Positions 56,395-64,000 of a stretch of 64,000 nt of DNA are shown piece after piece. The DNA is from DASYLJ01 sp964432595 (GTDB lineage: Bacteria > Desulfobacterota > Binatia > DP-6). A program made the translations under genes and the position numbers. The notes beneath the pieces are model-generated. The model saw only the letters and a list, made by a program, of their open reading frames with translations. It was not told the origin of the DNA and did not search any database. The stretch is from contig CAYSOF010000001.1 in assembly GCA_964432595.1 (NCBI GenBank), positions 499,001 through 563,000 of the forward strand. The letters run 5' to 3'. Positions within the stretch are counted from its first letter, which is position 1; each line of letters starts with the position of its first letter.

Positions 56395-57843
56395 CTACCT
56401 CTGCTCCGGCATCGCACCTGATGCGAACGCCAGCGCGGCCGACGCGGTGAGCAGCTCGGCGCGCGTCTCGACGAGCGTCGTGCGGGCGCGCGCGAGGTCG
56501 CGCTGCGCCGCGAGCAGGTCGATCAGCGTTCCCAGACCCTGGCCGTACGACTCCATGCTGGCGGCATACGCGTCCTGGGACGCCGACAGCAGCGCCGTGG
56601 CGAACTCGTACTTGCGCAGCGCGGTCTTCACGTCGGCGTAGGCCTTCCACACCTCGCGCAGCGCGCGCAGCTCGAGGGCGGCCAGCTCGGCGCGTGCGAC
56701 GCCGGCGTCGGACTCGGCGAGCCGGATGCGGTTCTCGCGCTCGAAGCCGTCGAAGATCCTCCACTCGAGCCCCAGCGTCGCGCTGTAGAGCGGCTCCTCG
56801 TACGTGTGGGTGGCGAACGGCCGTCCCGCGCGGTAGTGCGTCGCGACGCCGCCGGCGGTGCCCCGGAAGCCGAGCGTCGGCATATAGGCGGCGCGGGCGC
56901 GCCGCACCTCCGCTTCGCGCGCGCGAAGCGTGGCGAGCCGGGCCGCCAGGTCCGGACGCCGCTCGAGCGCCGCGTCGATCACCTGTTCCACGGTCTCGGC
57001 CAGGTCGCCCGGCAGCGGCAACTCGTCGAGCGGCCTGATGCGGAGCCGGACCGTCGGCGGCAGGCCGAGGCGCTCCGTCAGCTCGGCGTGCGTGTCGGCG
57101 ACGTCGCCCTCGGCGTCCTGCAGATCGAACGCGGCGCGCGCCTCCTCCTGGCGCGCCAGCAGCAGGTCGGGTTGGGTCCCGAGGCCGCGCTCGAGCCGCG
57201 CGTCGCTCTGCGCGGCGATCGCCTGGGCCGCTTCGAGCGTCGCGCGGGCGGCGGTGACGCGAGCACGCGCCGCATCGTAGGCGAAGAAGCTCGACTGGAC
57301 GCCGAACGCCACCTCCTGATGGACGCGGTTGAACGTGAACGTCGCGGCGCGCAGCAGCTCGAGCGCTTCGTCGCGATCGGCGTCGCGCCGTCCGAAGTCG
57401 AGCAGGATCCACTCGAGCGCGACGGTCGGCTGCACCTGCGCGCGCGTCCGGATGATCTCCGCACCGGACGGCGTCTGGAAGACGACGCGCGACGTCGACA
57501 CGGGGATCAGCAACGCCAGGCTCGGAAGATACTTGCTCTCGGCGATGCCGAGCTCCGCCGCCGCGGCGCGAGCCTGCTCCCACGACCGGCGCGTCTCCGG
57601 ATTCGCGCGTTCGGCCAGGTCGATCAGCTCGGCGAGGCCGTGCTCCCGCTCGGGATCGGGCAACGGCGTGAGCGGCAGGCGCGCGGCGGGCGCGGTCGAC
57701 GTGGAATCCGGCGGCGTCGCGGGCCGAGACACCGTCGGCGGCGCGACCGCGTAGGGGTTCCGGACCGCGCCGGTCAGGCCGCAGCCTGCCGTCCACGCGA
57801 TCGCGATCGCCACCCCCGCCCGACGTCCGTCCACCGCGAGCAC
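56395..57843 (-). CDS. TolC-family outer-membrane efflux lipoprotein
   Basis: A 482-aa outer-membrane factor of the TolC/NodT type. A signal sequence ends in a lipobox-like TAGC (Cys21). Two homologous halves contain long coiled-coil helices: LIDLAERANPETRRSWEQARAAAAE and VIDAALERRPDLAARLATLRAREAEVRRARAAYMPTLGF. WILLDFGRRDADRDEA and WRIFDGFERENRIRLAES are the paired strand-helix motifs. It would form the exit duct of a tripartite pump. No inner-membrane pump or adaptor is adjacent; instead the lysophospholipid flippase follows in the same operon, which hints at lipid rather than drug traffic. GTG start. Confidence 0.85.
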   Translation of the reverse strand: MLAVDGRRAGVAIAIAWTAGCGLTGAVRNPYAVAPPTVSRPATPPDSTSTAPAARLPLTPLPDPEREHGLAELIDLAERANPETRRSWEQARAAAAELGIAESKYLPSLALLIPVSTSRVVFQTPSGAEIIRTRAQVQPTVALEWILLDFGRRDADRDEALELLRAATFTFNRVHQEVAFGVQSSFFAYDAARARVTAARATLEAAQAIAAQSDARLERGLGTQPDLLLARQEEARAAFDLQDAEGDVADTHAELTERLGLPPTVRLRIRPLDELPLPGDLAETVEQVIDAALERRPDLAARLATLRAREAEVRRARAAYMPTLGFRGTAGGVATHYRAGRPFATHTYEEPLYSATLGLEWRIFDGFERENRIRLAESDAGVARAELAALELRALREVWKAYADVKTALRKYEFATALLSASQDAYAASMESYGQGLGTLIDLLAAQRDLARARTTLVETRAELLTASAALAFASGAMPEQR

Positions 57844-57868
57844 GCATACATGAAAGCGCCCGGGGGCG

Positions 57869-59155
57869 TCACGGCGCGGGCGAGACCTGGCGCGTCCCGA
57901 CCTCGAGCGGGTCGTCCAGCATGGCCAGCGCGTCCGCCTCGTCGCCCGGGGTGTACGGCGTCGGCAGGACGACGAGCGCCGTCGCCATGTCGTACGAGCC
58001 GCCCTTCTTGAGCCGTGTCATGTCGCGCAGGCGGTAGCCGACGCCGCGCGCGTCGACGTCGGGCGGGGCCATCGGGTCGCCCGACATGACGGTGCCGCGC
58101 GTGATGCCCCAGTCGCGCCACTGGCGCGGGATGACGAGCGCGTTCAACAGCGTGCCCGTGTCGCCGCTCGCCACCCACCAGCGATGGTCGACGTCGACGC
58201 CGAGCCGGCTGCGCGCGGCGGTCAGCGGCAGGCCGGTCTGGTTGGTCTCGTCCCAGTAGCGCAGCCCGTCGGCGCGCGCGCCGAAATCGTGAATCGCCTC
58301 GAAGCGGAAGTCGCGCAGCGCCGCCACCACGAGCGACGGGATGTCGAACGTCGACGGCGTCACCACCGCGCTCGGGTAGTAGAACGTCTGCACGGTTCCG
58401 TTCGGCAGCTCGGGGAAGAAGCGGCCCAGGTCGAGCGCCTGGCGCACGCGACGGATCGCGCGGACGGGGCCGTTGCGCACGCCGTCGGTCGTCACGGTGA
58501 AGCTCCTCTCGGTGAAGATCGGCGACCACGTCGTCAGCAGCAGCGAGAAGGTGGGGCCGATGCGCATGCGCGTGCCGTCGAGCAGCGGCGCGGGCACCGC
58601 GCCGGGCCGTGTCGCGATGCTGAGGCCGTCGAGGTGGTTGCTCGGCGGCGGCGCGTAGTGGACCGAGTACCACGGCGCCTCGGCGACGTTGCGGTCGGGT
58701 GCGAAGCGTACGTACCGCTCGGGCGACGGCGCGGGAGGAGCGTTCGCGAAGTGTACGAGGTAGGCCCACCCCTGGGCGCCGCGGCGATCGCGCGCCTCCA
58801 GCTCGACGACGAGATCGCCGCCGGCGGGCAGCGCGTCCGCGTCGATGCGATCGCCGAGGTCCGCCGCCATGAGCACCAGCTCGTCGTCGTCGTCGAAGCG
58901 GGCGTCGGCGCCGTCGGCGAAGACGATGCGTCCGTCGGCGTCGACGGGGTCGAACTGGAAGGGAATCGTGACGGCGCGTCCGTCGCGGCTCGCGAACACG
59001 CGGTACTGCGCGGTGCGCCGGTCGGGCAGGGCGCCGAGCCGGTCGGTGCGCACGACGACCGGATCGTGCGGCCGGTGGAGGTCGCGTCTGGCGATCGGCT
59101 GCGCCGCGGCGGTTGCCGCGAGCACGACGACCGCCAGCAGGGACGCTCGCGCCAT
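57869..59155 (-). CDS. Secreted protein of unknown function
   Basis: A 428-aa exported protein I cannot assign. The ATG at 59155 starts a signal peptide (MARASLLAVVVLAATAAAQPIA). The N-terminal 200 residues are beta-rich with acidic stretches (DGADARFDDDDELVLMAADLGDR) and aromatic-rich motifs such as EAPWYSVHYAPPPSNHLDG. The middle has FTERSFTVTTDGVRNGPVRAIRRVR and YYPSAVVTPSTFDIPS. The C-terminus has RWWVASGDTGTLLNALVIPRQWR and GSYDMATALVVLPTPYTPGD. The fold could be a carbohydrate-binding or DUF4861-like beta-sandwich, but this is a guess. It lies 25 bp upstream of the TolC-like gene on the same strand, so it probably heads that operon, and is divergent from the glycosyltransferase. Confidence 0.75.
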   Translation of the reverse strand: MARASLLAVVVLAATAAAQPIARRDLHRPHDPVVVRTDRLGALPDRRTAQYRVFASRDGRAVTIPFQFDPVDADGRIVFADGADARFDDDDELVLMAADLGDRIDADALPAGGDLVVELEARDRRGAQGWAYLVHFANAPPAPSPERYVRFAPDRNVAEAPWYSVHYAPPPSNHLDGLSIATRPGAVPAPLLDGTRMRIGPTFSLLLTTWSPIFTERSFTVTTDGVRNGPVRAIRRVRQALDLGRFFPELPNGTVQTFYYPSAVVTPSTFDIPSLVVAALRDFRFEAIHDFGARADGLRYWDETNQTGLPLTAARSRLGVDVDHRWWVASGDTGTLLNALVIPRQWRDWGITRGTVMSGDPMAPPDVDARGVGYRLRDMTRLKKGGSYDMATALVVLPTPYTPGDEADALAMLDDPLEVGTRQVSPAP

Positions 59156-59240
59156 GGCTGGCGACACCATGCGCCACCTCGGCGCGAAGGTGAAGAGGCG
59201 GCGCTGGACCTGACGCCCGCCTGCGGGGTAGCCACGCCTG

Positions 59241-61070
59241 GTGGACGACCCGGTCACACGCCGCCTGCACGAGGCGAAGGCGTTCCACCAGCGACGCCTG
59301 CATCACTCGCGCCTGCGCACGTCGGCCCTGCATGCCCTCGAGGGCGTCACCGGTCATCGCGACGAGCGGCTGCGGCTGGCGTTCCGCGACGCCGACCTCC
59401 CGGACGTCGAGGGTGTGGACGAGCCCGTCGTCGCGCGCGCGCCGGCGCCGCCCATCGAGACGATCCCGCGCCTCGACGTGGTCATCCTGGTGGTCGGCTC
59501 GCGCGGCGACGTGCAGCCGTTCATCCCGATCGGCCTCGGTCTGGCGGAGCGCCATCGCGTCCGCCTGGCGACGCACGCGGAGTTCCGGACGCTCGTCGAG
59601 GACGCGGGCCTCGAGTTCTTCCCGCTCGCCGGCGACCCGCACGAGCTGATGGACTACATGGTGCGGACGGGCGGCCGCATCGTGCCGACGCGCATCGACC
59701 AGCTCGTCGAGGACGTGCCCCGCAAGCGCGAGATCGTCGGCGAGATCCTCGCGTCGACCTGGCGCGCGTGCACCGAGCCCGATCCGGGCCACGCCGGCGC
59801 GCCGGCGTTCACCGCCGACCTCATCGTCGCCAACCCGCCGAGCTACGGGCACATCCACTGCGCGGAGGCGCTGCACGTCCCGCTGCACATGGTGTTCACG
59901 ATGCCGTGGACGTCGACGCGCATGTTCCCGCACCCGATGACGCGGCTCGATCAGGGCGGCGACCATCCGGTGCTGAACGTCCTCTCCTACTCGGTGGTGA
60001 ACACGCTCATGTGGGCGGGCGTCGCCGATCTGGTGAACGACTTCCGCGAGGGGACGCTCGGTCTCGAGGCGCTCGACCTGGCCCACGGCACGTCGCTGCT
60101 CGACGACGCCGAGGTGCCGATGACGTACCTGTTCCCGGAGGCGCTGGTGCCGCGGCCGCCCGACTGGGGCTCGCACGTCGAGCTGGCGAGCTTCGTCTTC
60201 TGGGACCGCGCGGACGAGTACACGCCGCCCGACGCGCTGCGCCGCTTCCTCGAAGCGGGCGACCCGCCGGTCTACGTCGGCTTCGGCTCGTGCGTCGTGG
60301 AGGACCCCGAGGCGCTCAGCACGACGATCACCGACGCCATCCGCCAGGCCGGCGTTCGCGCCGTCGTCTCGCGCGGCTGGGCGGCGCTCGGCGCGGACGC
60401 GTCGTCGGACGTGCTCGTCGTCGACGACGTGCCGCACGACTGGCTGTTCCCGCGCTGCCGCGCGGTCTGCCATCACGGCGGCGCCGGCACGACGGCGGCG
60501 GGGCTGCGTGCCGGGCTGCCGACCGTCGTCGTCCCGTTCTTCGGCGACCAGTTCTTCTGGGGGCAGGTCGTCAGCGACGCGGGCGCCGGCCGCGCGATCC
60601 CGGCCGACGACCTCACGGCGGACGATCTCGCGGAGGCGTTCGCCTTCTGCGCCAGTGCCGGCGCGAAGGCGCGTGCCGAGGAGCTCGCGGAGAAGCTGCG
60701 CGCCGGCGACGGGGTCGCCATGGTGCTCGACGCGGTGCACGCGCGGCTGCCGCTGGCGGCGATGCGATGCGCCCACGATCCGCAGCACCTCGCCACGGTC
60801 TGGTGCTCGACCTGCGTGAAGCCCGTCTGCGACGCGTGCCGCGCGCGGGAGCATGGCGGACACGCTACGCAGCCGTATCGGTGGGTCGACTGGAGCATCC
60901 GTCCGCCGCAGAGCCTGCTCGGCAAGCTGCGCGAGCTCGTCAGCGACGCCGCCGACGCGCTCCGCGCGGCTCCCCGCCACGACGGCGTCGTGCTCGGCGA
61001 CGCCGACCGCGACGACGGCGAAGAGGGTGCGCCGGTGCACCGGCGCGTGCGCGCCCGGCCAACCCAGTAA
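59241..61070 (+). CDS. GT1/GT28-type glycosyltransferase with C-terminal B-box-like zinc motif
   Basis: A 609-aa enzyme related to sterol/macrolide glycosyltransferases. An N-terminal extension of about 75 residues precedes the GT-B fold: VVILVVGSRGDVQPFIPIGLGLA is the acceptor-domain glycine loop. VCHHGGAGTTAAGLRAGLP (His411-412) with VVPFFGDQFFWG forms the nucleotide-sugar signature of the ATG26/sterol 3-beta-glucosyltransferase type. After the fold, residues 510-541 carry C510, H512, C522, C525, C530, C533, H538 and H541 in a spacing close to a B-box zinc finger, which I have not seen on this enzyme class. A helical, acidic tail follows. GTG start at 59241. Acceptor unknown; a sterol, hopanoid or other lipid is likely. 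Confidence 0.82.
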   Translation: MDDPVTRRLHEAKAFHQRRLHHSRLRTSALHALEGVTGHRDERLRLAFRDADLPDVEGVDEPVVARAPAPPIETIPRLDVVILVVGSRGDVQPFIPIGLGLAERHRVRLATHAEFRTLVEDAGLEFFPLAGDPHELMDYMVRTGGRIVPTRIDQLVEDVPRKREIVGEILASTWRACTEPDPGHAGAPAFTADLIVANPPSYGHIHCAEALHVPLHMVFTMPWTSTRMFPHPMTRLDQGGDHPVLNVLSYSVVNTLMWAGVADLVNDFREGTLGLEALDLAHGTSLLDDAEVPMTYLFPEALVPRPPDWGSHVELASFVFWDRADEYTPPDALRRFLEAGDPPVYVGFGSCVVEDPEALSTTITDAIRQAGVRAVVSRGWAALGADASSDVLVVDDVPHDWLFPRCRAVCHHGGAGTTAAGLRAGLPTVVVPFFGDQFFWGQVVSDAGAGRAIPADDLTADDLAEAFAFCASAGAKARAEELAEKLRAGDGVAMVLDAVHARLPLAAMRCAHDPQHLATVWCSTCVKPVCDACRAREHGGHATQPYRWVDWSIRPPQSLLGKLRELVSDAADALRAAPRHDGVVLGDADRDDGEEGAPVHRRVRARPTQ

Positions 61071-61080
61071 GGAGTCCCGC

Positions 61081-62061
61081 ATGCTCCGCCCCGTCCTCTT
61101 GCTCCTGGTGCTCGCGTCGCCCGCGTGGGCCGTCCCGACGGTCGCCGAGGTTGCCGGCGCGATCGGTCTCGGCGCCGACGACATCACCCGCGTCCAGAGC
61201 GGCGAGATGGTCACGCTCGCGCCGAAGGAGACGTCCGACCGCGAGCTCGCCGTCGGCATCGTGTTCTTCGTGAAGGCGCCGCCGTCGCGCGTCGTCGACC
61301 AGTTCCGGCGCGGCGGCGACCTGAAGCAGGACCCGAACCTGCGCGTGTCGCACCCGATCGCGGGCGCGGGCACGCTCGACGACTTCGCCGCGCTGAAGCT
61401 CGCGCCGAACGGCGCCGACGAGACGAAGCGCTGGCTCGACGCCGGGCCGGGCGAGACGCTGAACCTGTCCGAGGCGGAGATCGCGACGTTCAAGGCGCTG
61501 CCGCCCGGATCGTCGCAGTCCGACGTCGAGGCCACGATCCGCGCGATGCTGCTCGCGCGCTTCCAGGCGTACCGCCAGCGCGGGCTCGCGGGCATCGCGC
61601 CGTACGCGCGCGACGGCGAGGATCGCGACGTCGCCGCGGGGCTGAAGGCCGCGACCGAGGGCAGCCTCGCCCTGGCGAAGTTCGCGCCGGCGCTCCGCGA
61701 GGTGCTGCTGTCGTACCCGGCCAGCAAGCCCGCCGACGAGGAGCTCTACTGGCTCGCGTACGATCTCGACGACCGGCCGAACCTGACGCTGCGCCACCGC
61801 TTGTCGCAGCCGGCCGGCGACGCGTTCGTCGTCGCCGACCGGGAGTTCTACGTGAGCCAGGGCTACAACGAGATGCAGGCGCTCGCGGGTTTCCTGCCCG
61901 CCGACCACGGCACCGTCGTGTTCTACGTGACGCGCACGTCGACGGACCGCGCCGGCGGCTTCGGCTCCTCGGCGAAGCACGCGATCGGCCGCAAGCTGAT
62001 GGGCAGCGAGATCGAGGCCATCTTCGCGAAGTCGCGCGCCGCCGCGGCGGCTGCGAACTAA
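61081..62061 (+). CDS. Secreted protein of unknown function
   Basis: A 326-aa exported protein without a family I recognise. AAGGAG precedes the ATG at 61081 and overlaps the glycosyltransferase stop region, so the two are probably one operon. The signal peptide is MLRPVLLLLVLASPAWA. The mature protein has no cysteines. Notable stretches are IGLGADDITRVQSGEMV, FFVKAPPSRVVDQFRRGGDL, YWLAYDLDDRPNLTLRHRL and TRTSTDRAGGFGSSAKHAIGRKLM. FVVADREFYVSQGYNEMQALAGFLP near the C-terminus could be a START- or SRPBCC-like lipid-binding segment. Given its partner, a role in lipid handling is conceivable, but unproven. Confidence 0.78.
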   Translation: MLRPVLLLLVLASPAWAVPTVAEVAGAIGLGADDITRVQSGEMVTLAPKETSDRELAVGIVFFVKAPPSRVVDQFRRGGDLKQDPNLRVSHPIAGAGTLDDFAALKLAPNGADETKRWLDAGPGETLNLSEAEIATFKALPPGSSQSDVEATIRAMLLARFQAYRQRGLAGIAPYARDGEDRDVAAGLKAATEGSLALAKFAPALREVLLSYPASKPADEELYWLAYDLDDRPNLTLRHRLSQPAGDAFVVADREFYVSQGYNEMQALAGFLPADHGTVVFYVTRTSTDRAGGFGSSAKHAIGRKLMGSEIEAIFAKSRAAAAAAN

Positions 62062-62074
62062 CGGGTCTCGCCGC

Positions 62075-62620
62075 TCACGGCGGTCCGTGTGGCCACGCGT
62101 ACGCGGCACGGTACGTGGCCGTCGGCATCCCTGCGTCCTTTGCGGGTTGGTCCACGACGAAGTGGCCGAGCCGCTCGGACCACACGAGATAGTCGCGGTG
62201 CTCGGTCAGCCACTGCTTCCACTCCGCATCGGTGCGACCCGTCAGTCCAGTCAGATCCTCGATCTTCGTCTGTGCCCAATTAGCGGTCGACGGCTGGCCG
62301 CGCATCGCCACGACGTCGTCGAGACACTTGATGAAGCCCCGCTGCCTCGCCAGGTCGCCGAGTCGGTCCCGTGAGATCCAGAATCGCGCCGTCTTGTGCA
62401 CAGGGCGAGACATGCCCGTCACGACGTCAGGCAGGACCAGCACATCCCAGAACGTCCGCTCGAGCTGTTGCCCGCTCATGGCGTATGCCTGCCAGTACTC
62501 CTCGGCCGTCCACTCGACCACATCGGCGTCACGCGGCACGCTCGCGGGTTGTCCCCTCGCCTCGGAGACGCTCGAGGCGAGGGCCACCGCAATGAAGAAC
62601 AGGCTGACGGTCCCGGACAT
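62075..62620 (-). CDS. Small secreted protein of unknown function
   Basis: A 181-aa exported protein, unassigned. The signal peptide is MSGTVSLFFIAVALASSVSEARG, starting at the ATG at 62620. The mature part is alpha-rich with many Trp (EEYWQAYAMSG, WKQWLTEHRDYLVWSERLGHFV) and one Cys (IKCLDDVV). RFWISRDRLGDLARQRGF and YLVWSERLGHF look like repeated helix motifs. Codon use is somewhat less GC3-rich than in the neighbours. It follows the next secreted-protein gene on the same strand by 12 bp, so the two are co-transcribed. Confidence 0.7.
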   Translation of the reverse strand: MSGTVSLFFIAVALASSVSEARGQPASVPRDADVVEWTAEEYWQAYAMSGQQLERTFWDVLVLPDVVTGMSRPVHKTARFWISRDRLGDLARQRGFIKCLDDVVAMRGQPSTANWAQTKIEDLTGLTGRTDAEWKQWLTEHRDYLVWSERLGHFVVDQPAKDAGMPTATYRAAYAWPHGPP

Positions 62621-62632
62621 GGTCTCGGATCG

Positions 62633-63070
62633 CTACTTTGTGAGCGTGATCTTCATGCCCTCTGGCCCGGCGACGACTTCGAGGCCCTGGCTCGTCGAAT
62701 GGATCGTGATACGGACGCCGTTCTGGTTCTTCATGGTGGCGATGCCCTTGCCGCCCCCCGCCGTGCCGCTCGCTTCGACCGCGGTGTAGGTGCCCTCGAA
62801 GTCGGCGAGCTTCGACAGGTTGTAGACGTAGCCCGTCGCCGCGCTCTCCGATGCGCCGACCGAGTTGATCGACAGCCCGTCGATCTTGAAGCGGTGGGTT
62901 TCGCCTTTGTACTTGATCGTCCCGCTGCCCCACGACCAGCCGACGCCGACCGAGACCTGCTTCGTCTCGAGCGCGATCGTCGCGTCCGCTTCCTTCTCCA
63001 TCGACCAGCCGATGCCGCCGATCGTCAGGAGCACCGCCATCGTCGCCGCAATCCGTGTCATCGTCCGCAT
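62633..63070 (-). CDS. Secreted EipA/DUF1134-like protein
   Basis: A 145-aa exported protein with a signal peptide (MRTMTRIAATMAVLLTIGGIGW) and GGGAGGTCACTC before the ATG at 63070. The mature sequence is a small beta-barrel-like stretch: VGVGWSWGSGTIKYKGETHRFKIDGLSINSVGASESAATG, YNLSKLADFEGTYTAVEAS, and NQNGVRITIHSTSQGLEVVAGPEGMKITL. This matches the general pattern of DUF1134/EipA-type envelope proteins (GWGxG, G-V-YNL, DF-GTY, N-x-GV, G-x-K-I), whose Brucella member affects envelope integrity. The assignment is by eye and only moderately secure. It heads a two-gene unit with the 62075 gene. Confidence 0.72.
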   Translation of the reverse strand: MRTMTRIAATMAVLLTIGGIGWSMEKEADATIALETKQVSVGVGWSWGSGTIKYKGETHRFKIDGLSINSVGASESAATGYVYNLSKLADFEGTYTAVEASGTAGGGKGIATMKNQNGVRITIHSTSQGLEVVAGPEGMKITLTK

Positions 63071-63423
63071 GAGTGACCTCCCGCGAAGCGTCTAGCGCAG
63101 TATTCACCCGCCGTCACGGGTTCGGCGGGTAGCTCCCGTGGCTCGCGTCGCAGCACGCGGCCGTCGGAGCGCATGTACGCGTCGCGTCCGGATACAACCC
63201 CGGGACGGCCCGACCGTTGTCTACTTTCTCACGGTGAGGCTTGACAGCTTTTCATGGGGCTCGCGGTGGCTGCCGGGAGTGGCTACCAATCATGCCCTGG
63301 AATGCGTCGCGGTGACCGTGGCGCCACGCCCACGCCTCGTTCCTCGCGCGCGGCGGGCGATCGCCGTCGCGCGTGCGTGCTCCAACGCAGCACCGCCGAA
63401 AAACCGCATGGTACAAGGGTTTC
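63071..63423. other. Intergenic region with no gene seen
   Basis: 353 bp between the divergent EipA-like and DUF222 genes. A TTGACA at 63241-63246 has no matching -10 box at the right distance. Codon-like third-position bias is absent in all frames over most of it. The last 30 bp provide AAGGG as a weak ribosome-binding site for the DUF222 start. I see nothing else. Confidence 0.5.
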
Positions 63424-64000
63424 ATGAACACCCCCGAGGTCGATCGTCTGGCCGACGAGATCGCCGAGCTCTCCGCGCACATCGATGCCGCCACCCATCG
63501 CTTCCTGACGCTCATCGCGCGCTTCGACGAGATCGAAGGCTGGGGCGAGCACGGTGCCCGCACGTGTGCACACTGGCTGTCGTGGCGCGTCGGCCTGGAG
63601 CTCGGTGCTGCGCGAGAGCACGTCCGGGTCGCGCGGGCGTTGCGCGAGCTCCCGCAGATCGACGACGCGCTCCGTCACGGTCGCGCGAGCTACTCGAAGA
63701 TCCGCGCCCTCACGCGCGTCGCGACGCCCGAGAACGAAGGCCACCTGCTCGAGATGGCGCGCGCGTCGACGGCGTCGCAGCTCGAGCGCATCTGCCGGGG
63801 CTACCGACTTGCCGTCCGCAACGCGACGCCCGTGACGTACGCCGATGAAGACGAGGAGCGCTGGGTACACGAGCGGCTGACTGACACCGGCCACGTGCGC
63901 TTCACCATCCAGCTCGATCCGGAGGAGGCGGCGGTGGTCCGGCGGGCGATCGAGGCGGCGACGTTCGAGCGACACGTTTCCGCGGGAACGCGGCAGGCGC
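63424..64000 (+). CDS. DUF222 domain protein, probable HNH endonuclease (C-terminus beyond the window)
   Basis: The first 192 codons of a DUF222 (13E12-repeat-type) protein; the frame is open at the right edge. Typical stretches are LADEIAELSAHIDAATHRFLTLIARFDEIEGWGEHGARTCAHWLSWRVGLELGAAREHVRVARAL, SYSKIRALTRVATPENE and FTIQLDPEEAAVVRRAIEAA. In this family the N-terminal helical DUF222 region is usually followed by an HNH nuclease domain, which would lie outside the window. Such genes are often multicopy and behave like mobile or homing elements in actinobacteria and deltaproteobacteria. ATG at 63424 after a weak AAGGG. Confidence 0.85.
   Translation, partial: MNTPEVDRLADEIAELSAHIDAATHRFLTLIARFDEIEGWGEHGARTCAHWLSWRVGLELGAAREHVRVARALRELPQIDDALRHGRASYSKIRALTRVATPENEGHLLEMARASTASQLERICRGYRLAVRNATPVTYADEDEERWVHERLTDTGHVRFTIQLDPEEAAVVRRAIEAATFERHVSAGTRQA

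Noticed and set aside
63241..63270. TTGACA as a promoter for the DUF222 gene
   Set aside because: No -10-like hexamer occurs 15-19 bp downstream, and the gene starts about 180 bp away.

Overview
This is a very GC-rich, gene-dense chromosomal window. About 53 protein genes lie on both strands in short operons, with almost no intergenic space. I see no rRNA, tRNA, CRISPR array, transposase, integrase or phage gene. A TolC-type outer-membrane lipoprotein, other lipoproteins, an inner-membrane lysophospholipid flippase/acyltransferase and heme A synthase point to an aerobic Gram-negative bacterium. The mix resembles uncultivated deltaproteobacteria-like soil lineages (Myxococcota or Binatota type): a GlgE/TreS-Pep2 pathway, a DDN-type F420-dependent reductase, DUF222 and DUF2652 proteins, and secreted proteins with Lys/Arg-rich helical tails. 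That placement is inference.

Layout. 1-9.3 kb: a truncated sulfatase, an FAD monooxygenase, a small cysteine-rich secreted protein, a persulfide dioxygenase-rhodanese plus cNMP-domain thioredoxin-reductase-like pair, an enoyl-CoA hydratase, a DUF4239 membrane protein, a DUF2652 protein, an L,D-transpeptidase and an SBBP-repeat relic. 9.3-16 kb: a tandem-domain secreted amidase, a FixJ-type response regulator, a CAP-domain protein and an atypical subtilase. 16-22.8 kb: aldo/keto reductase, GAF histidine kinase, methyltransferase, dienelactone hydrolase, inositol monophosphatase, glycine-rich protein, F420-type reductase and a double GFA protein. 22.8-27.5 kb: an unusual single frame joining a Rieske oxygenase to a polytopic membrane protein, then a TetR regulator divergent from a nitronate-monooxygenase-like enzyme.

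27.6-39.5 kb is a sugar-storage block: secreted alpha/beta hydrolase, Tat-exported GH94-like protein, alkyltransferase-like protein, heme A synthase, 4-alpha-glucanotransferase, GlgE and a TreS-Pep2 fusion. The last two make maltose-1-phosphate from trehalose/maltose and polymerise it into alpha-glucan. 39.6-45.5 kb: FAD monooxygenase, nitroreductase, acyl-CoA dehydrogenase, methyltransferase lipoprotein and GlpD. 45.5-48.3 kb: two secreted proteins sharing a helical tail, with a long hairpin next to them. 48.3-53.1 kb: an amidohydrolase-SDR-NTF2 operon divergent from an FAD oxidoreductase-TetR pair around a likely operator. 53.1-64 kb: a nucleotidyltransferase behind a perfect 12-bp inverted repeat, a GLG1-type Cys-rich protein, a TolC-flippase/acyltransferase operon, a glycosyltransferase with a B-box-like zinc motif, four secreted proteins of unclear function, and a truncated DUF222 protein.

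Most genes look like ordinary catabolic, redox and envelope functions. The observations most worth a second look are the Rieske-membrane fusion, the shared secreted-protein tail, the B-box-bearing glycosyltransferase, the subtilase with Glu at the His position, the half-degenerate tandem amidase and several precise palindromes at gene starts.
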